Shown: positions 1-10,871 of the stretch, one piece after another
Position numbering within the stretch: the first letter of the stretch is position 1
Layout: each line of letters opens with the position of its first letter
Source of the DNA: Mesorhizobium ciceri WSM4083
Lineage (GTDB): Bacteria; Pseudomonadota; Alphaproteobacteria; Rhizobiales; Rhizobiaceae
DNA: 64,000 bases
Assembly (NCBI RefSeq): GCF_000519305.1
Contig: NZ_JAFG01000006.1
Location: forward strand, 186,001-250,000
Direction of reading: 5' to 3'
Translations under genes and position numbers: made by a program
Notes under the pieces: model-generated
The model's database searches: none
Told to the model about the DNA's origin: nothing
Seen by the model: only the letters and a program-made list of their open reading frames with translations

Positions 1-96
1 AAGCTCATCGGCAGTCCGTAAAGATTCTGGTTGAACATATAGAGAACAAACCATATACAAAAAGACGTCAAACTTATTATCAACCAGGAGGGTCTT

Positions 97-549
97 ATGC
101 ACAGTTTGAAATTGGCGGTATTGGCTGCGACCGCATTTGTCGCTTGGAGCGTCGTCCCCGCAAGCGCACTGACGATGAAGGAATGCGGCGAGACCTATCG
201 AACAGCCAAGGAAGGCGGCACTCTGAACGGCATGGACTGGACGGCTTTTCGCAAGGAGAAGTGCGCGACATCAGCAGCGGACAGTGTCAGCGAGGATACG
301 GTCAAAACCGAGCCGCAGACGAAAAAGGAAATCAGCGCGGCGGTCGCCCCCACTGTAGCGCCCGCGGGGGTGACATTCCCGACCACGCTGGCCGCCGAGT
401 TCAAGACCGAAAAGCCCGCGAAGGCGCGCATGAAGACCTGTCTGCAGGGCTACCATGGCAACAAGGACGCGGGCACGTTGAACGGCCTTCGCTGGATCCA
501 GAAGGGCGGCGGTTATTATAGCATGTGCAATGCCAAGCTGAAGAGCTGA
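97..549 (+). CDS. Small secreted protein with an internally duplicated cysteine motif
   Basis: A 150-residue protein of unknown function. Residues 1-24 form a signal peptide ending in an ASA cleavage site, so it is probably periplasmic. The mature part holds two related units, at about residues 27-56 and 112-144. Each begins Met-Lys-x-Cys, contains a GTLNG motif followed by an aromatic residue, and ends in Cys (C30/C56 and C115/C144), which suggests one disulfide per unit. An Ala/Pro/Lys-rich linker of about 55 residues joins them. The start has a strong AGGAGGG ribosome site. It is monocistronic: a good terminator follows and the next gene is on the other strand. Family not recognised. Confidence 0.8.
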   Translation: MHSLKLAVLAATAFVAWSVVPASALTMKECGETYRTAKEGGTLNGMDWTAFRKEKCATSAADSVSEDTVKTEPQTKKEISAAVAPTVAPAGVTFPTTLAAEFKTEKPAKARMKTCLQGYHGNKDAGTLNGLRWIQKGGGYYSMCNAKLKS

Positions 550-573
550 GCGACAAGACATCTGAAGAAGAGA

Positions 574-608
574 AGGCCTGCGAACCGCAGGGTTCGCGGG
601 CCTTTTTA
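574..608 (+). terminator. Rho-independent terminator of the small secreted protein gene
   Basis: A 13-bp stem with one G-U pair (574-586 with 591-603) and a GCAG tetraloop is followed by a T-run at 602-608. It lies 25 bases after the stop codon at 549. Confidence 0.85.
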
Positions 609-639
609 TTGCCTTCGAGGGCACGCCAGCGGCGACCTT

Positions 640-669
640 GCCAATCTCCCCCGCAAGGGGGAGATTGGC
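640..669. repeat. Perfect 13-bp inverted repeat (short palindromic repeat)
   Basis: GCCAATCTCCCCC and its exact complement flank a GCAA loop. There is no T-run on either side, so it is not a simple terminator. C-rich stems of this type recur at 58885-59006 and 62477-62648 and look like members of a dispersed palindromic family. Confidence 0.6.
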
Positions 670-740
670 TATCACCTAGCTTTCGCCAATCGTCACCGTC
701 GCAGATGCGAGGTCGCGGGCAACTCCTCCCCAACGCCAAA

Positions 741-775
741 AACAAAAAACGCCGCGGAGCAAGCCGCGGCGTTCG
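741..775 (-). terminator. Terminator of ftsH
   Basis: On the minus strand a 9-bp GC-rich stem (764-772 with 749-757) is followed by a T-rich run, 20-50 bases after the ftsH stop codon. Confidence 0.8.
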
Positions 776-794
776 ATGAAATCAGTGGTCAAGC

Positions 795-2723
<1,929 letters not shown>

Positions 2724-2848
2724 CAATTGTCCCGTTGGCATCCGCGGGGCGGACACGCGTCATGAGAGGAAACTTGCGCCTAACATAGGGAGAGCGTCCC
2801 CCCTTGCCAAGCAGAACAGCACGTCTGGGTTAAGCTTTCGCGCAACCA

Positions 2849-4219
2849 TCAGCCGGCACTGTGGCCGCTGAAAGGCAAGGGCGGCACCGGGGCCGCGCCA
2901 ATCAGCCTGGCGACAGCCCGCGCCGGCGCCAGGTCGAAGGATGGCAGGAAGCGGTCGAAAGGGGTAACGACCGGCCGCACTTCCACCATCGCGGGCCTCA
3001 GTCCATATCCAGGCAAACCAAGGCATTCACCGGCCTGCCACAACGCCGGCTCGGCGGCGAGCGCGGCGCGCCTCAGGCTCGGCGGGGTTTTTCCATCGCC
3101 CGTCGCCAGCCGCTTCGCCGCTGCCGTGCCGAACGGGGCAATCAACAATGCGCCGCTGCTGTCGTTCAATGCGATGCGCCGGCGGCCATCCCACAGAATG
3201 CTGCCGGTGGCAGCGGCGGGGAGGCCGCGCGCCTCGCGGCGCACGAAGATGCCGGAGCGCCGGGAATCGATGACCGTCCGCGACAATGTGGCGCAAAGAA
3301 ATCCAGCCCTCAGCCGACCGAACAGCGCCTCGCTGCGGGCCTGATCCGGCAGAAAGGCAATCCCGCCGGTCGTGGCCAGCAGGATGCGCAACGCATAGAC
3401 AGCCGCTCGCTCGTCGCCTGTATTCAGCAAAAGCGGATCAAGGCGAATGAGCCCGCAGGCCGGCTGGGTCGCGAATTCGCCGATCAAGCTTGCGGCAGCG
3501 AGGCCGAGTTGACTGCGCGCACGACCCTCATGCGTGGCCAGCGCCAGCGCATCGTCGATGCGCCGCGCACCGTTGCCGTCGGCAAGGGCTGCCCGCATGC
3601 GCGGCCGCTCGAAGGCCGCGTCGACATTGGTCGGGTCATCGGCCCAGCCGACATTCTCACGCCGCAGGACGTCGCGTAGTGCCGCGCGCCGCAACCCGAG
3701 AAGCGGCCGCACGATCCACGCGCGCCAGTCATAGAGGGTGGCCGGTGCCATGCCGGCAAGTCCCCGGCCGGCCATGCCGGCATGGCCCTGGCCCTCGTCC
3801 CGCGCGTGCCGCATCAGCACCGTTTCCGCTTGGTCGTTGGCGGTATGGCCTGTGAGGATCATGCCGATGCCTTCGGCTTGTGCCGCCTCGGCCAGCAGCC
3901 GGTAGCGCGCCTCGCGAGCAGCGGCGGGCAGGCCGGTCGATGGCTTGGGGCCCGACCATGTCAGGATGCGGTGTGAAATTCCGAGTCTGGCGCACAGCTT
4001 CGCCACTGTTTGCGCTTCCGCAGCCGAACCGGACCGCAAACCGTGGTCGATCGTCACCGCCAGCAGCCTGGTTGCCGGCGCCGTACGGTCGAGATGGTGT
4101 TTGAGAAGAAGGAGCAGGGCGGTCGAGTCGCTGCCGCCGGACACGGCCGCAACAGCGCCGCTGGTAAAATCGATATGCGAAAAAGGGTTAGTCGAAAGGT
4201 CCGGCTCGGTGTCGAGCAT
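2849..4219 (-). CDS. tilS: tRNA(Ile)-lysidine synthase TilS
   Basis: Attaches lysine to C34 of the CAU-anticodon isoleucine tRNA so that it reads AUA codons; an essential cytosolic tRNA modification. The 456-residue product has the PP-loop ATP-binding motif SGGSDS at 27-32 and the N-type ATP-pyrophosphatase core, including GHTANDQAETVLMR near residue 120. The C-terminal half is long and Arg/Ala-rich and less typical. It lies between cpoB and ftsH on the same strand. Copy A of a palindromic repeat begins immediately upstream of the start, so its promoter may lie inside or beyond that repeat. Confidence 0.93.
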   Translation of the reverse strand: MLDTEPDLSTNPFSHIDFTSGAVAAVSGGSDSTALLLLLKHHLDRTAPATRLLAVTIDHGLRSGSAAEAQTVAKLCARLGISHRILTWSGPKPSTGLPAAAREARYRLLAEAAQAEGIGMILTGHTANDQAETVLMRHARDEGQGHAGMAGRGLAGMAPATLYDWRAWIVRPLLGLRRAALRDVLRRENVGWADDPTNVDAAFERPRMRAALADGNGARRIDDALALATHEGRARSQLGLAAASLIGEFATQPACGLIRLDPLLLNTGDERAAVYALRILLATTGGIAFLPDQARSEALFGRLRAGFLCATLSRTVIDSRRSGIFVRREARGLPAAATGSILWDGRRRIALNDSSGALLIAPFGTAAAKRLATGDGKTPPSLRRAALAAEPALWQAGECLGLPGYGLRPAMVEVRPVVTPFDRFLPSFDLAPARAVARLIGAAPVPPLPFSGHSAG

Positions 4220-4222
4220 AAT

Positions 4223-4266
4223 GCATGTCGCCCAAAAGTGATCCCGGTTTCAGGACAACGACATGT
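4223..4266. repeat. Dispersed intergenic palindrome, family 1, copy A
   Basis: Begins GCATGTCGCCCAAAAGTG and ends with ACGACATGT, so the ends are inverted repeats. It shares an 18-base block exactly with copies at 23255 and 32289. It occupies almost all of the gap between cpoB and tilS and lies just after the cpoB stop codon. Confidence 0.8.
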
Positions 4267-4276
4267 ATGACAAGGA

Positions 4277-5386
4277 TCAGCAGGCAGCCAGAGCCTTCTC
4301 CTGCTTGACGCGTTCCTTGAGCGCGCTGGAAATATCGGGGTAGCGCTTGCCGACCTCGCTGAAAGTGGCGCAGGCAACGTCATGCTGCTTGAGGCCGACC
4401 AGCGACACGCCGAGCTTCAGCAACATGTCGGGAGCTTTCTTGGCCTTGGGGTAGTCCTTGCTGGCCGCAAGGAACGTCTCGGCCGCGTCGCGGTATTTCT
4501 GCTGGCCGAGCAATGACTCGCCCAGCCAGTAGTGCGCGTCCGCGGCCTTCGCATCCTTGGGAAAGCGGGCGATGTGGTCGCGAAAACCCTGCTCGGCGGT
4601 GCCGTAGTCGCCCGAGAGGATGAACTGGTAGGAGTTGCGGTAAAGCTCCTCCGGGTTGTTGGTGGCGGGCAACGCCGCGACCACCGTATCGGATTTGCCG
4701 GCCTTGGAGACGCCCCCGGCGACTGGCGCGGTGTCCTGCGCCGGCGCGGTCGATTGTGTGTTGCCGCCGGCATCGATGACATTGCCATTCTTGTCGACGG
4801 TAATGGTGCCGAAATTCTTTTCCGGCGCTCCCGTACCGGGAATAACCTTGCCGGGGTCGCCATCGGGAGATTCGACGATGACGTCCTCGACCGTCTTGCC
4901 GCCTGCCGACTGGTCGTTGGCGGGCGCGGCGCCGGCATCGGCCGGCGCCCGTATTGCCGGGGCCGCTGCCACGTCGTTGTCGGTGCCGGTGGTGGCGTCC
5001 GATTTCTTCTGCGCCGGCGGCTGTCCGCCTTGCGTGCCGCCACCTTCCAGCTGCTGGAAGCGGAATTCATTATCTTCCTGCTGCTTGCGGATCTGCTCCT
5101 GCATCTGCAGGACCTGGAAATTGAGTTCCTCGATCTTGCCGTTCATCTGCCGCAGCTGGTCTTCCAGGCTGGTGACAGCGGCAGGATCGGACTGCACCAG
5201 CTGAACCTGGTTCGGTTTCTCCTTTTGACCAAAAAAGCCCGGCAATTCGATACTGGGAAGATGGAAGGTAAAGCCGCTGTCGGTTGATTGCCCTGTGCCG
5301 CGCGCCCCGGTGCCGCTAGCCAGGGCGGTGATGCCTGATAGGAGCAGCAGCGCAAGCGTGCCGCTCAGAACCGATCTCAAATGCAT
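4277..5386 (-). CDS. cpoB: Cell division coordinator CpoB (Tol-Pal protein YbgF)
   Basis: Periplasmic partner of the Tol-Pal system that links outer-membrane constriction to septal peptidoglycan synthesis. The 369 residues contain a signal peptide (cleavage after about residue 24), a coiled coil at about 58-112 with heptad Leu/Ile/Gln repeats (the trimerisation part of YbgF), a low-complexity Ala/Gly/Asp/Thr linker to about 240, and C-terminal tetratricopeptide repeats beginning near the LYRNSYQFILSGDYG segment. The linker is longer than in E. coli YbgF, as often in rhizobia. It follows pal at the end of the tol-pal block. Confidence 0.92.
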   Translation of the reverse strand: MHLRSVLSGTLALLLLSGITALASGTGARGTGQSTDSGFTFHLPSIELPGFFGQKEKPNQVQLVQSDPAAVTSLEDQLRQMNGKIEELNFQVLQMQEQIRKQQEDNEFRFQQLEGGGTQGGQPPAQKKSDATTGTDNDVAAAPAIRAPADAGAAPANDQSAGGKTVEDVIVESPDGDPGKVIPGTGAPEKNFGTITVDKNGNVIDAGGNTQSTAPAQDTAPVAGGVSKAGKSDTVVAALPATNNPEELYRNSYQFILSGDYGTAEQGFRDHIARFPKDAKAADAHYWLGESLLGQQKYRDAAETFLAASKDYPKAKKAPDMLLKLGVSLVGLKQHDVACATFSEVGKRYPDISSALKERVKQEKALAAC

Positions 5387-5511
5387 GTGCCTCTCGCAGT
5401 GATTTCGTTAGCTTGTTCGCGCCTTCCAATCAGAATGGGACCAGCCAAGCGCCCTCGGCTCATAGCAGGAGCCGAGACTTCGGCCAAATTTTGTTTCGAG
5501 CGTCCGGATAT

Positions 5512-5541
5512 GAAAAAGGCGGCCCAAGGGCCGCCTTTCGC
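5512..5541 (-). terminator. Terminator of pal
   Basis: On the minus strand the stem AAGGCGGCCC / GGGCCGCCTT has a TT(G) loop and ends in a T-run, about 70 bases after the pal stop. It separates pal from cpoB. Confidence 0.8.
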
Positions 5542-5611
5542 ACAGGTATGTTGCATTTTTACCGCTAGACGGCCGCGCGTTCTTTGACGCGCCGGTCGGC
5601 TGCGTGATGCC

Positions 5612-6118
5612 TCAGGAGCCAGCACCGCTGAGCGTGGTGACTGCGCGGCGATTCTGCGACCAGCAGGAGATGTCGTCGCAAACCGCGACCGGACGTTCCT
5701 TGCCGTAGGAAATGGTCTTGAGACGGCTGGCCGAGACGCCCTTGGCGACAAGGAAGTCGCGGGTGGCGGCGGCGCGGCGGGCGCCGAGCGCCAGATTGTA
5801 TTCACGCGTTCCGCGTTCGTCGGCATGACCTTCGACGACGATGGCATACTGCTTGTACTGGTTCAGCCACTGCGCCTGGCGCGAGAGCGTCGTCTGCGCG
5901 TCGGCACGGATCGAGGTCGAGTCCGTATCGAAGAAGATGCGGTCGCCAATGTTGACGGTGAAGTCCTGCGCCGATCCGGGTGTTGCGGCACCGGCGCCGT
6001 TAAGGCCAAGATCGGCCGCGTTGTTCGGCGTCTTCTTCGAGGCGCAACCTGCGATGGCGAGCATCGCCACCAGCGCGATCATGACCGGGTTTCTGGTAAG
6101 TGCTGCGATACGGCCCAT
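5612..6118 (-). CDS. pal: Peptidoglycan-associated lipoprotein Pal
   Basis: Outer-membrane lipoprotein that binds peptidoglycan and, with TolB, tethers the outer membrane during division. The 168 residues have a lipoprotein signal peptide ending in LAIAGC, so the mature lipidated residue is Cys25. The OmpA-like C-terminal domain includes EGHADERGTREYN and the Arg pair that contacts meso-diaminopimelate. I chose the ATG at 6118 because AAGGAGAGG lies directly upstream; the same frame stays open 18 codons further without a useful start. Terminators lie on both sides, so pal is probably transcribed on its own. Confidence 0.95.
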   Translation of the reverse strand: MGRIAALTRNPVMIALVAMLAIAGCASKKTPNNAADLGLNGAGAATPGSAQDFTVNIGDRIFFDTDSTSIRADAQTTLSRQAQWLNQYKQYAIVVEGHADERGTREYNLALGARRAAATRDFLVAKGVSASRLKTISYGKERPVAVCDDISCWSQNRRAVTTLSGAGS

Positions 6119-6313
6119 GCCGCCTCTCCTTCGTATTTCGAGTGATCTAATTTGAGTGATTTCGTTGATCACCCAGTAACCACGTTTGGGTTAACCGGCA
6201 TTCAAGAAACACGGTTAAATTTTGGTTTAAGCTGCCCGTCCACAGCCGTTGGCCTGAAGCCACATTTCACGCGGACCCTAGGCGTAAATACGGCCAAAAC
6301 GCGACCAAGGCAT

Positions 6314-6343
6314 GGAAAAGGGGCCGAAAACGGCCCCTTTTCA
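6314..6343 (-). terminator. Terminator of tolB
   Basis: A perfect 11-bp stem AAAAGGGGCCG / CGGCCCCTTTT with a four-base loop gives a minus-strand T-run directly after the tolB stop at 6368. The A/T symmetry could make it work in both directions. Confidence 0.85.
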
Positions 6344-6367
6344 GCATCTGTGGCAATTCAGCCGAAC

Positions 6368-7678
6368 CTATTCAAGCAGCGGCGACCAGGCCGGGTCCGA
6401 AGCGAAGTTCGCCGTCGGGATCGATTGCTCGTTGCGTCCGGTCAGATCGACCGAAACCAGTTTGGGGCCACCGGCGGAATCGCGGAAGAACATCAGCACG
6501 CGGCCATTCGGCGCCCAGGTCGGTCCCTCCTGCTGGAAGCCGGAGGACAGGATGCGCTCGCCCGATCCATCGGTCTTCATGACGCCGATCTGGAATTCGC
6601 CGCCGGTCTGCTTGGTGAAGGCAATCAGGTCGCCGCGCGGCGACCATACCGGTGTCGAATAGACGCCGTCGCCGAAGGAGATGCGCGTCTGGCCCGAGCC
6701 GTCGGCGCCCATCACGTAGATCTGTGCGCGGCCGCCACGGTCGGAGGTGAACACCACCTTGCTGCCGTCGGGCGAATAGGACGGCGAGGTGTCGATGGCG
6801 GTCGAGTTGGTCAGCCGCGTTGTCGAGCGGCTGCGCAGGTCCATGGCGAAGATGTTGGAATTGCCGTCGTCGCGCAGCAGGCTCATGGTCACCTTCTGGC
6901 CGTCGGGCGAAAAGCGCGGCGCAAAGGTCATGCCGGGGAAATTGCCGACCAGTTCGCGCTGGCCGGTCTCGATCTGCAGCAGGTAGACCCGCGGCTGACC
7001 GCTCTCATAAGACATGTAGGTGATTTCCTGCCGGTTCGGCGAGAAACGCGGCGTCAGCACGATCGACCTGCCGTCCGAGAGATAGCGCACATTGGCGCCG
7101 TCCTGGTCCATGATGGCAAGGCGCTTCTTGCGCGCATTCTTGGCGCCAGATTCGTCGATGAAGACGACGCGGGTGTCGAAATAGCCTTTTTCGCCGGTCA
7201 GCCGCTCATAGATGGCGTCGGCGATGATATGGGCGACGCGGCGCTGATTGGCGTCGTTGGCGAAGAACTGCTCGCCAGCCATCTGCTGGCCGGCAAAGGT
7301 ATCCCACAACCGGTACTGGGCGCGGATGCGGCCGTCGGCTTCCTTGCTGACGCTGCCGGTGACCAGCGCCTGCGCGTTGATCACCTTCCAGTCGTCGAAG
7401 CGCGGTGCTGCATCGGGGTTGGTGATCTTCTCGATAAAGGCGCTTTTGTCGATCGGAGCGAACAGACCCGAACGCTTCAAATCGGCGGTGACGATCTGCG
7501 AAATCTGCGCCCCAAGCGCGTCACCGCCCTGGAAATCCGTGATGGCGATCGGCAGCGGCTCGACGTTGCCCTTGTTGACGTTGAGCTCGACGAGCGCCAG
7601 CGCCGGCAACGTGCCTGCCGCGGTCATGCCCATCGCCATTGCTGCGACCATCAGGAGCGGCTTGAGGATTGATTTCAT
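6368..7678 (-). CDS. tolB: Tol-Pal system translocation protein TolB
   Basis: Periplasmic beta-propeller that shuttles between Pal and TolA/outer-membrane proteins. The 436-residue product has a signal peptide (cleavage after ALA near residue 29), an N-terminal domain ([12 protein letters not shown] and following), and repeated WD40-like PD40 blades recognisable by recurring SPDG motifs ([16 protein letters not shown]). The upstream frame runs on far into tolA on another register, so the start was placed at the ATG with MKSILKPLL. It is the last gene of tolQ-tolR-tolA-tolB. Confidence 0.95.
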   Translation of the reverse strand: MKSILKPLLMVAAMAMGMTAAGTLPALALVELNVNKGNVEPLPIAITDFQGGDALGAQISQIVTADLKRSGLFAPIDKSAFIEKITNPDAAPRFDDWKVINAQALVTGSVSKEADGRIRAQYRLWDTFAGQQMAGEQFFANDANQRRVAHIIADAIYERLTGEKGYFDTRVVFIDESGAKNARKKRLAIMDQDGANVRYLSDGRSIVLTPRFSPNRQEITYMSYESGQPRVYLLQIETGQRELVGNFPGMTFAPRFSPDGQKVTMSLLRDDGNSNIFAMDLRSRSTTRLTNSTAIDTSPSYSPDGSKVVFTSDRGGRAQIYVMGADGSGQTRISFGDGVYSTPVWSPRGDLIAFTKQTGGEFQIGVMKTDGSGERILSSGFQQEGPTWAPNGRVLMFFRDSAGGPKLVSVDLTGRNEQSIPTANFASDPAWSPLLE

Positions 7679-7721
7679 GTCTTCTCGCTTCTCGTACTGA
7701 TTTTCGGATACGCGGGCCGCC

Positions 7722-8879
7722 TTAGAGGCCCAGCATCTCCCTTGGATCGAAGGTGACGCGGACGTCGGCCCAGATGTCCTGCTTGCCGGCGGGAACTTGC
7801 AGGCCAGTGACATCGCATTTTTGCACCGCACGAACGGCACTTTCGTCGAACTGACGGTTACCGCTCGACGTTTCGACCGCCGGGCGCCCGTCCAGTTTGC
7901 CGGACGCATCCAGGTTGAACCGCACCACGACGACGAAATTCTCGGAACCTTCAAGGCCGACAGGCAGGGTCCAGCAGCCGCCGAGCTGGCTTTCCAGGGC
8001 ACCCATTTCGGACCTGGAAAGCTTCTGTCCCTGATCCTTATCACCGCCGAGCGACGCCTGCTGGGTCGAGCGCTTGGCGCCGCCGCCGGATGGCTTCTGC
8101 TTGTCGAGCAGCGCGGAGATCTCGTCGGCGTTGAATTGCTTGTCATCGGACTTCGGCTTCGACGACGCTTCCTTGACCGGCTTGTCGGCGTTCTTGCGCT
8201 CCGGCGCCTTGGCGCTTTCGGCCTGCGCCGGCTGCGGCTTCGGCCGTGCCTCCGGCGCGGGCGCCGAGTCGGGCAGCTGCGTCGCCTCGGCGGGGGGCTC
8301 CTGCGCTATGGCTTCGGCGACGGCGTCGGGCTTGACCTCGGGTGTCGGATCGATGGCGGCGGTCTTGTCCTGCGGCGGCGGGGTTGGCGCCGGCTTGGCC
8401 GGTGTCGGCTTGGGGTCGGGCTGCTTGACCGGCTCGGGCTTGACCTCTTCCTTGGGCGTCGGCGCCGGCGCCACTTCCGTTGCCGGGGTGGGCTTGGGCT
8501 TCTCCTGCGGCTTCGGCACGTCCTCGGGCTTCGGCTTTTCGATCGGGGTCGGCGCGGGCGGCGGAGCCGAGGTCATGTCGACGGGCTTCGGCTTGGCTTC
8601 CGGCGTTATCGGCTTGTCGGTGTCGACGCTGTTCTCGCCGACCTTCTGCGCATCAGGAACGACGTCCGGGCGCTGCGTCGGCACGGGTGCCGGCTTTTCA
8701 TGCATCACGGCCTTCTTGTCGCCCTGCAACGTCTGCGCAATGGCTTCCATCGGCACGATATCGACAGCGACCGACTCGACGTCGGACGACGGAAGTGCCG
8801 CCGGCGCCGTCAGCGTGAACAGGCCGAAGGTCAGCGCCGCTGTATGCAAGATCACCGATGTGGTGAGGCCGGTCTTCAT
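7722..8879 (-). CDS. tolA: Cell envelope protein TolA
   Basis: Inner-membrane protein that spans the periplasm and connects the TolQR proton-driven motor to TolB-Pal. The 385 residues contain one N-terminal transmembrane segment (about 5-27), a long Pro/Lys/Glu/Ala-rich periplasmic spacer (about 60-265) made of KPKPxP-like runs, and a C-terminal TonB/TolA-like domain with the [10 protein letters not shown] segment. The spacer is proline-rich, unlike the alanine-rich helix of E. coli TolA, but this is normal in alphaproteobacteria. The gap to tolR is only 7 bases, which fits one operon. Confidence 0.92.
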   Translation of the reverse strand: MKTGLTTSVILHTAALTFGLFTLTAPAALPSSDVESVAVDIVPMEAIAQTLQGDKKAVMHEKPAPVPTQRPDVVPDAQKVGENSVDTDKPITPEAKPKPVDMTSAPPPAPTPIEKPKPEDVPKPQEKPKPTPATEVAPAPTPKEEVKPEPVKQPDPKPTPAKPAPTPPPQDKTAAIDPTPEVKPDAVAEAIAQEPPAEATQLPDSAPAPEARPKPQPAQAESAKAPERKNADKPVKEASSKPKSDDKQFNADEISALLDKQKPSGGGAKRSTQQASLGGDKDQGQKLSRSEMGALESQLGGCWTLPVGLEGSENFVVVVRFNLDASGKLDGRPAVETSSGNRQFDESAVRAVQKCDVTGLQVPAGKQDIWADVRVTFDPREMLGL

Positions 8880-8886
8880 CGCGCGT

Positions 8887-9339
8887 CTATTGGTCCTGTT
8901 CCTGCAGTGAAACCAGGCCGATGTTCTTGTAGCCAGCGGCCGAAATGCGGGCCATCACCTTCATCGCCGTGCCATAGTCGGTGGACTTGTCGCCGCGGAT
9001 GAAGATGCGCTCCTCATAGCCGGTCTTCGAGATCGCCTGCAGCTTGGCTACCAGCTCCTCGATCGGGATCTCGGTTTCCTGGAGATAGATCTGGCCGGCG
9101 GCGTTGATCGAGACGGTGATCGGCTGCGTGTCGGCATTCATCGCCTTGGCCTGCGTATCCGGCAGGTCGATCGGCACGCCGACCGTCAGCATTGGTGCGG
9201 CGACCATGAAGATGATCAGCAGCACCAGCATCACGTCGACCATCGGCGTGACGTTGATCTCGGACATCAGTGCATGGTGACGGCCGCGCCGCCTGTGGCC
9301 GCGTCCGCCGCGTCCTCCCATGCCCATGGACATACCCAT
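8887..9339 (-). CDS. tolR: Tol-Pal energising protein TolR
   Basis: ExbD/TolR-type partner of TolQ in the proton-motive-force motor of the inner membrane. The 150-residue protein has an unusual Gly/Met/Arg/His-rich cytoplasmic N-terminus (1-23), then the family core INVTPMVDVMLVLLIIFM, in which Asp35 in the membrane segment is the proton-relay residue, and a periplasmic ExbD domain. Later Met codons (for example M25, MSEINVTP) could be alternative starts, but the N-terminal stretch is conserved in style among rhizobial TolR proteins. The spacing to tolQ is 10 bases. Confidence 0.94.
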   Translation of the reverse strand: MGMSMGMGGRGGRGHRRRGRHHALMSEINVTPMVDVMLVLLIIFMVAAPMLTVGVPIDLPDTQAKAMNADTQPITVSINAAGQIYLQETEIPIEELVAKLQAISKTGYEERIFIRGDKSTDYGTAMKVMARISAAGYKNIGLVSLQEQDQ

Positions 9340-9349
9340 CTGCTACTCC

Positions 9350-10060
9350 TCAGGCCTTGGGGGCCACTTTTTCATCGATTTGGCGCGAGAGTATGGCGGA
9401 GAACTCGTCGGAGAACCCTTCCATGCGCACGGCTATCTTGCTCGCGTCGGACGACAGCTTGTTGTAGGCGATGACGGCCGGAATGGCGGCGAGCAGGCCG
9501 ATGGCCGTCGCCAGCAACGCTTCGGCAATGCCGGGCGCAACCACCGCGAGACTGGTGTTCTTGGAGCCGGCGATCGCCTGGAACGAGGTCATGATGCCGA
9601 TGACGGTGCCGAACAGGCCGATGAAGGGTGCCGCCGAGCCGGTGGTGGCGAGGAAGCCGAGGCGGCCTTCCAGCTTTTCCATCTCGCGGGTCAGCGCCAG
9701 GTCCATCGCCTTGTCGATGCGGGTCTGCAGGCCGAGCGGCGTTTTGGCGCCCTTCTCGAAACTCTTCTTCCACTCGCGCATCGCAGCCACGAAAATGGCC
9801 CCCATGCCGGTTGTCTTGCGATCGGCGAGTGTGCGGTAAAGCTCTTCCAGCGACTGCCCGGACCAGAACACCTGTTCGAACCGGTTGAGCGCCAGCCGCA
9901 TGCGGGCATAGGAAACCAGCTTGTCGACGATGATCGCCCAGGTCCAGACCGAGGCGCAGAGCAGGCCGATCATGACCAGCTTGACCACCCAGCTGGCCGA
10001 AACGAACAGCGACCAAACCGACAATTGCGCGCCCGGGTCGGCGAGTGCGATATTTTCCAT
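9350..10060 (-). CDS. tolQ: Tol-Pal proton channel subunit TolQ
   Basis: MotA/TolQ/ExbB-family proton channel protein that powers TolA movement. The 236 residues give three transmembrane segments (about 25-45, 130-155 and 165-190), with the family signature around GLFGTVIGIMTSFQAI. The start at 10060 is set by AAGGAC nine bases upstream; a longer frame (17 more codons) has no good ribosome site. First gene of the tolQRAB operon; the 272-base gap before ybgC must hold its promoter. Confidence 0.95.
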   Translation of the reverse strand: MENIALADPGAQLSVWSLFVSASWVVKLVMIGLLCASVWTWAIIVDKLVSYARMRLALNRFEQVFWSGQSLEELYRTLADRKTTGMGAIFVAAMREWKKSFEKGAKTPLGLQTRIDKAMDLALTREMEKLEGRLGFLATTGSAAPFIGLFGTVIGIMTSFQAIAGSKNTSLAVVAPGIAEALLATAIGLLAAIPAVIAYNKLSSDASKIAVRMEGFSDEFSAILSRQIDEKVAPKA

Positions 10061-10332
10061 CGTTACGTCCTTAAGATTTTCCGGGCGAAGCTGGCGGCTG
10101 GCCCCTGGCATCCCTTGTGGTCGGTTCGCACGAAGCTACCGGAACAACCCCAAACTGTGCCGTTCTCGGCCTTTTCAGGGCAAATATTGGTGAAAGGAAG
10201 GCGTTCGATAACGCCAATCTTCACCAATCTCTTCATGAACCGTTATGGTTAAGGATGGGTTAGTATATAAGGCGCGGCGCATTGCCACGCCCGGTACCAA
10301 TGCGCAAGCCATCGCCGTTGATCGCAATGGGG

Positions 10333-10815
10333 CTAGTCAGCTGCGGGCAAGGCCTTGGGCATGAATGCGGCCACCCATTCTCTGGGAAAGCGCCTTGGGC
10401 GGCCATTCTCGCCGATGATCGCCGCTTCGACCTTGGCCTCGACCAGCACCTCATCGACGCGCTTGAGCTGCTGCGCCATGAAGATGCGCGCGCCGGAAAT
10501 CTCCTCGGTGCGGGTGTCGACCGTCAGGATGTCGTCGATGCGGGCGGGGCCGCGAAAGTCGATCTCCATGCGGCGCACCACCCAGACTATTCTTTCGCCA
10601 TGCTTGCCATCGGCAAGCTCTGTGTGGTGCACGCCGGTCAGCCGGAGATAGTCGGAGCGACCGCGTTCGAAGAATTCGAGATAGCGCGCATGGTAGACGA
10701 CGCCGGAGAAATCGGTGTCGGCATAATAGACTCGCGCCATCAGCCGGTGGCCGAACGTGGTCAGCGCGCCGGAAAGCCCGGCCAGCAGCGTCGCCGATTC
10801 ACCATGATCGCCCAT
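10333..10815 (-). CDS. ybgC: Tol-Pal-associated acyl-CoA thioesterase YbgC
   Basis: Cytosolic hot-dog-fold thioesterase encoded beside tol genes in most proteobacteria. The 160 residues contain the 4HBT/YbgC signature YYADTDFSGVVYHARY, whose Asp is the catalytic residue, and the FFERGRSDYLR helix. AAGGAAG lies upstream of the chosen ATG; an upstream in-frame start at 10878 would overlap the divergent GH5 gene and has no good ribosome site. It is separated from tolQ by 272 bases and may have its own promoter shared with the divergent gene. Confidence 0.9.
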   Translation of the reverse strand: MGDHGESATLLAGLSGALTTFGHRLMARVYYADTDFSGVVYHARYLEFFERGRSDYLRLTGVHHTELADGKHGERIVWVVRRMEIDFRGPARIDDILTVDTRTEEISGARIFMAQQLKRVDEVLVEAKVEAAIIGENGRPRRFPREWVAAFMPKALPAAD

Positions 10816-10871
10816 TGCGCTTCCTTTTTCAGCCCCGACGAGGCACCAGTTCCCGCGGAACATAACATCGG

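Noticed and set aside
6209..6225. TTAA-N8-TTAA upstream of pal
   Set aside because: The spacer is 8, not 7, so it does not match the CtrA consensus.
10249..10263. Possible CtrA site TTAAGGATGGGTTAG
   Set aside because: The second half-site is TTAG, not TTAA, and there is no clear promoter at the needed distance.
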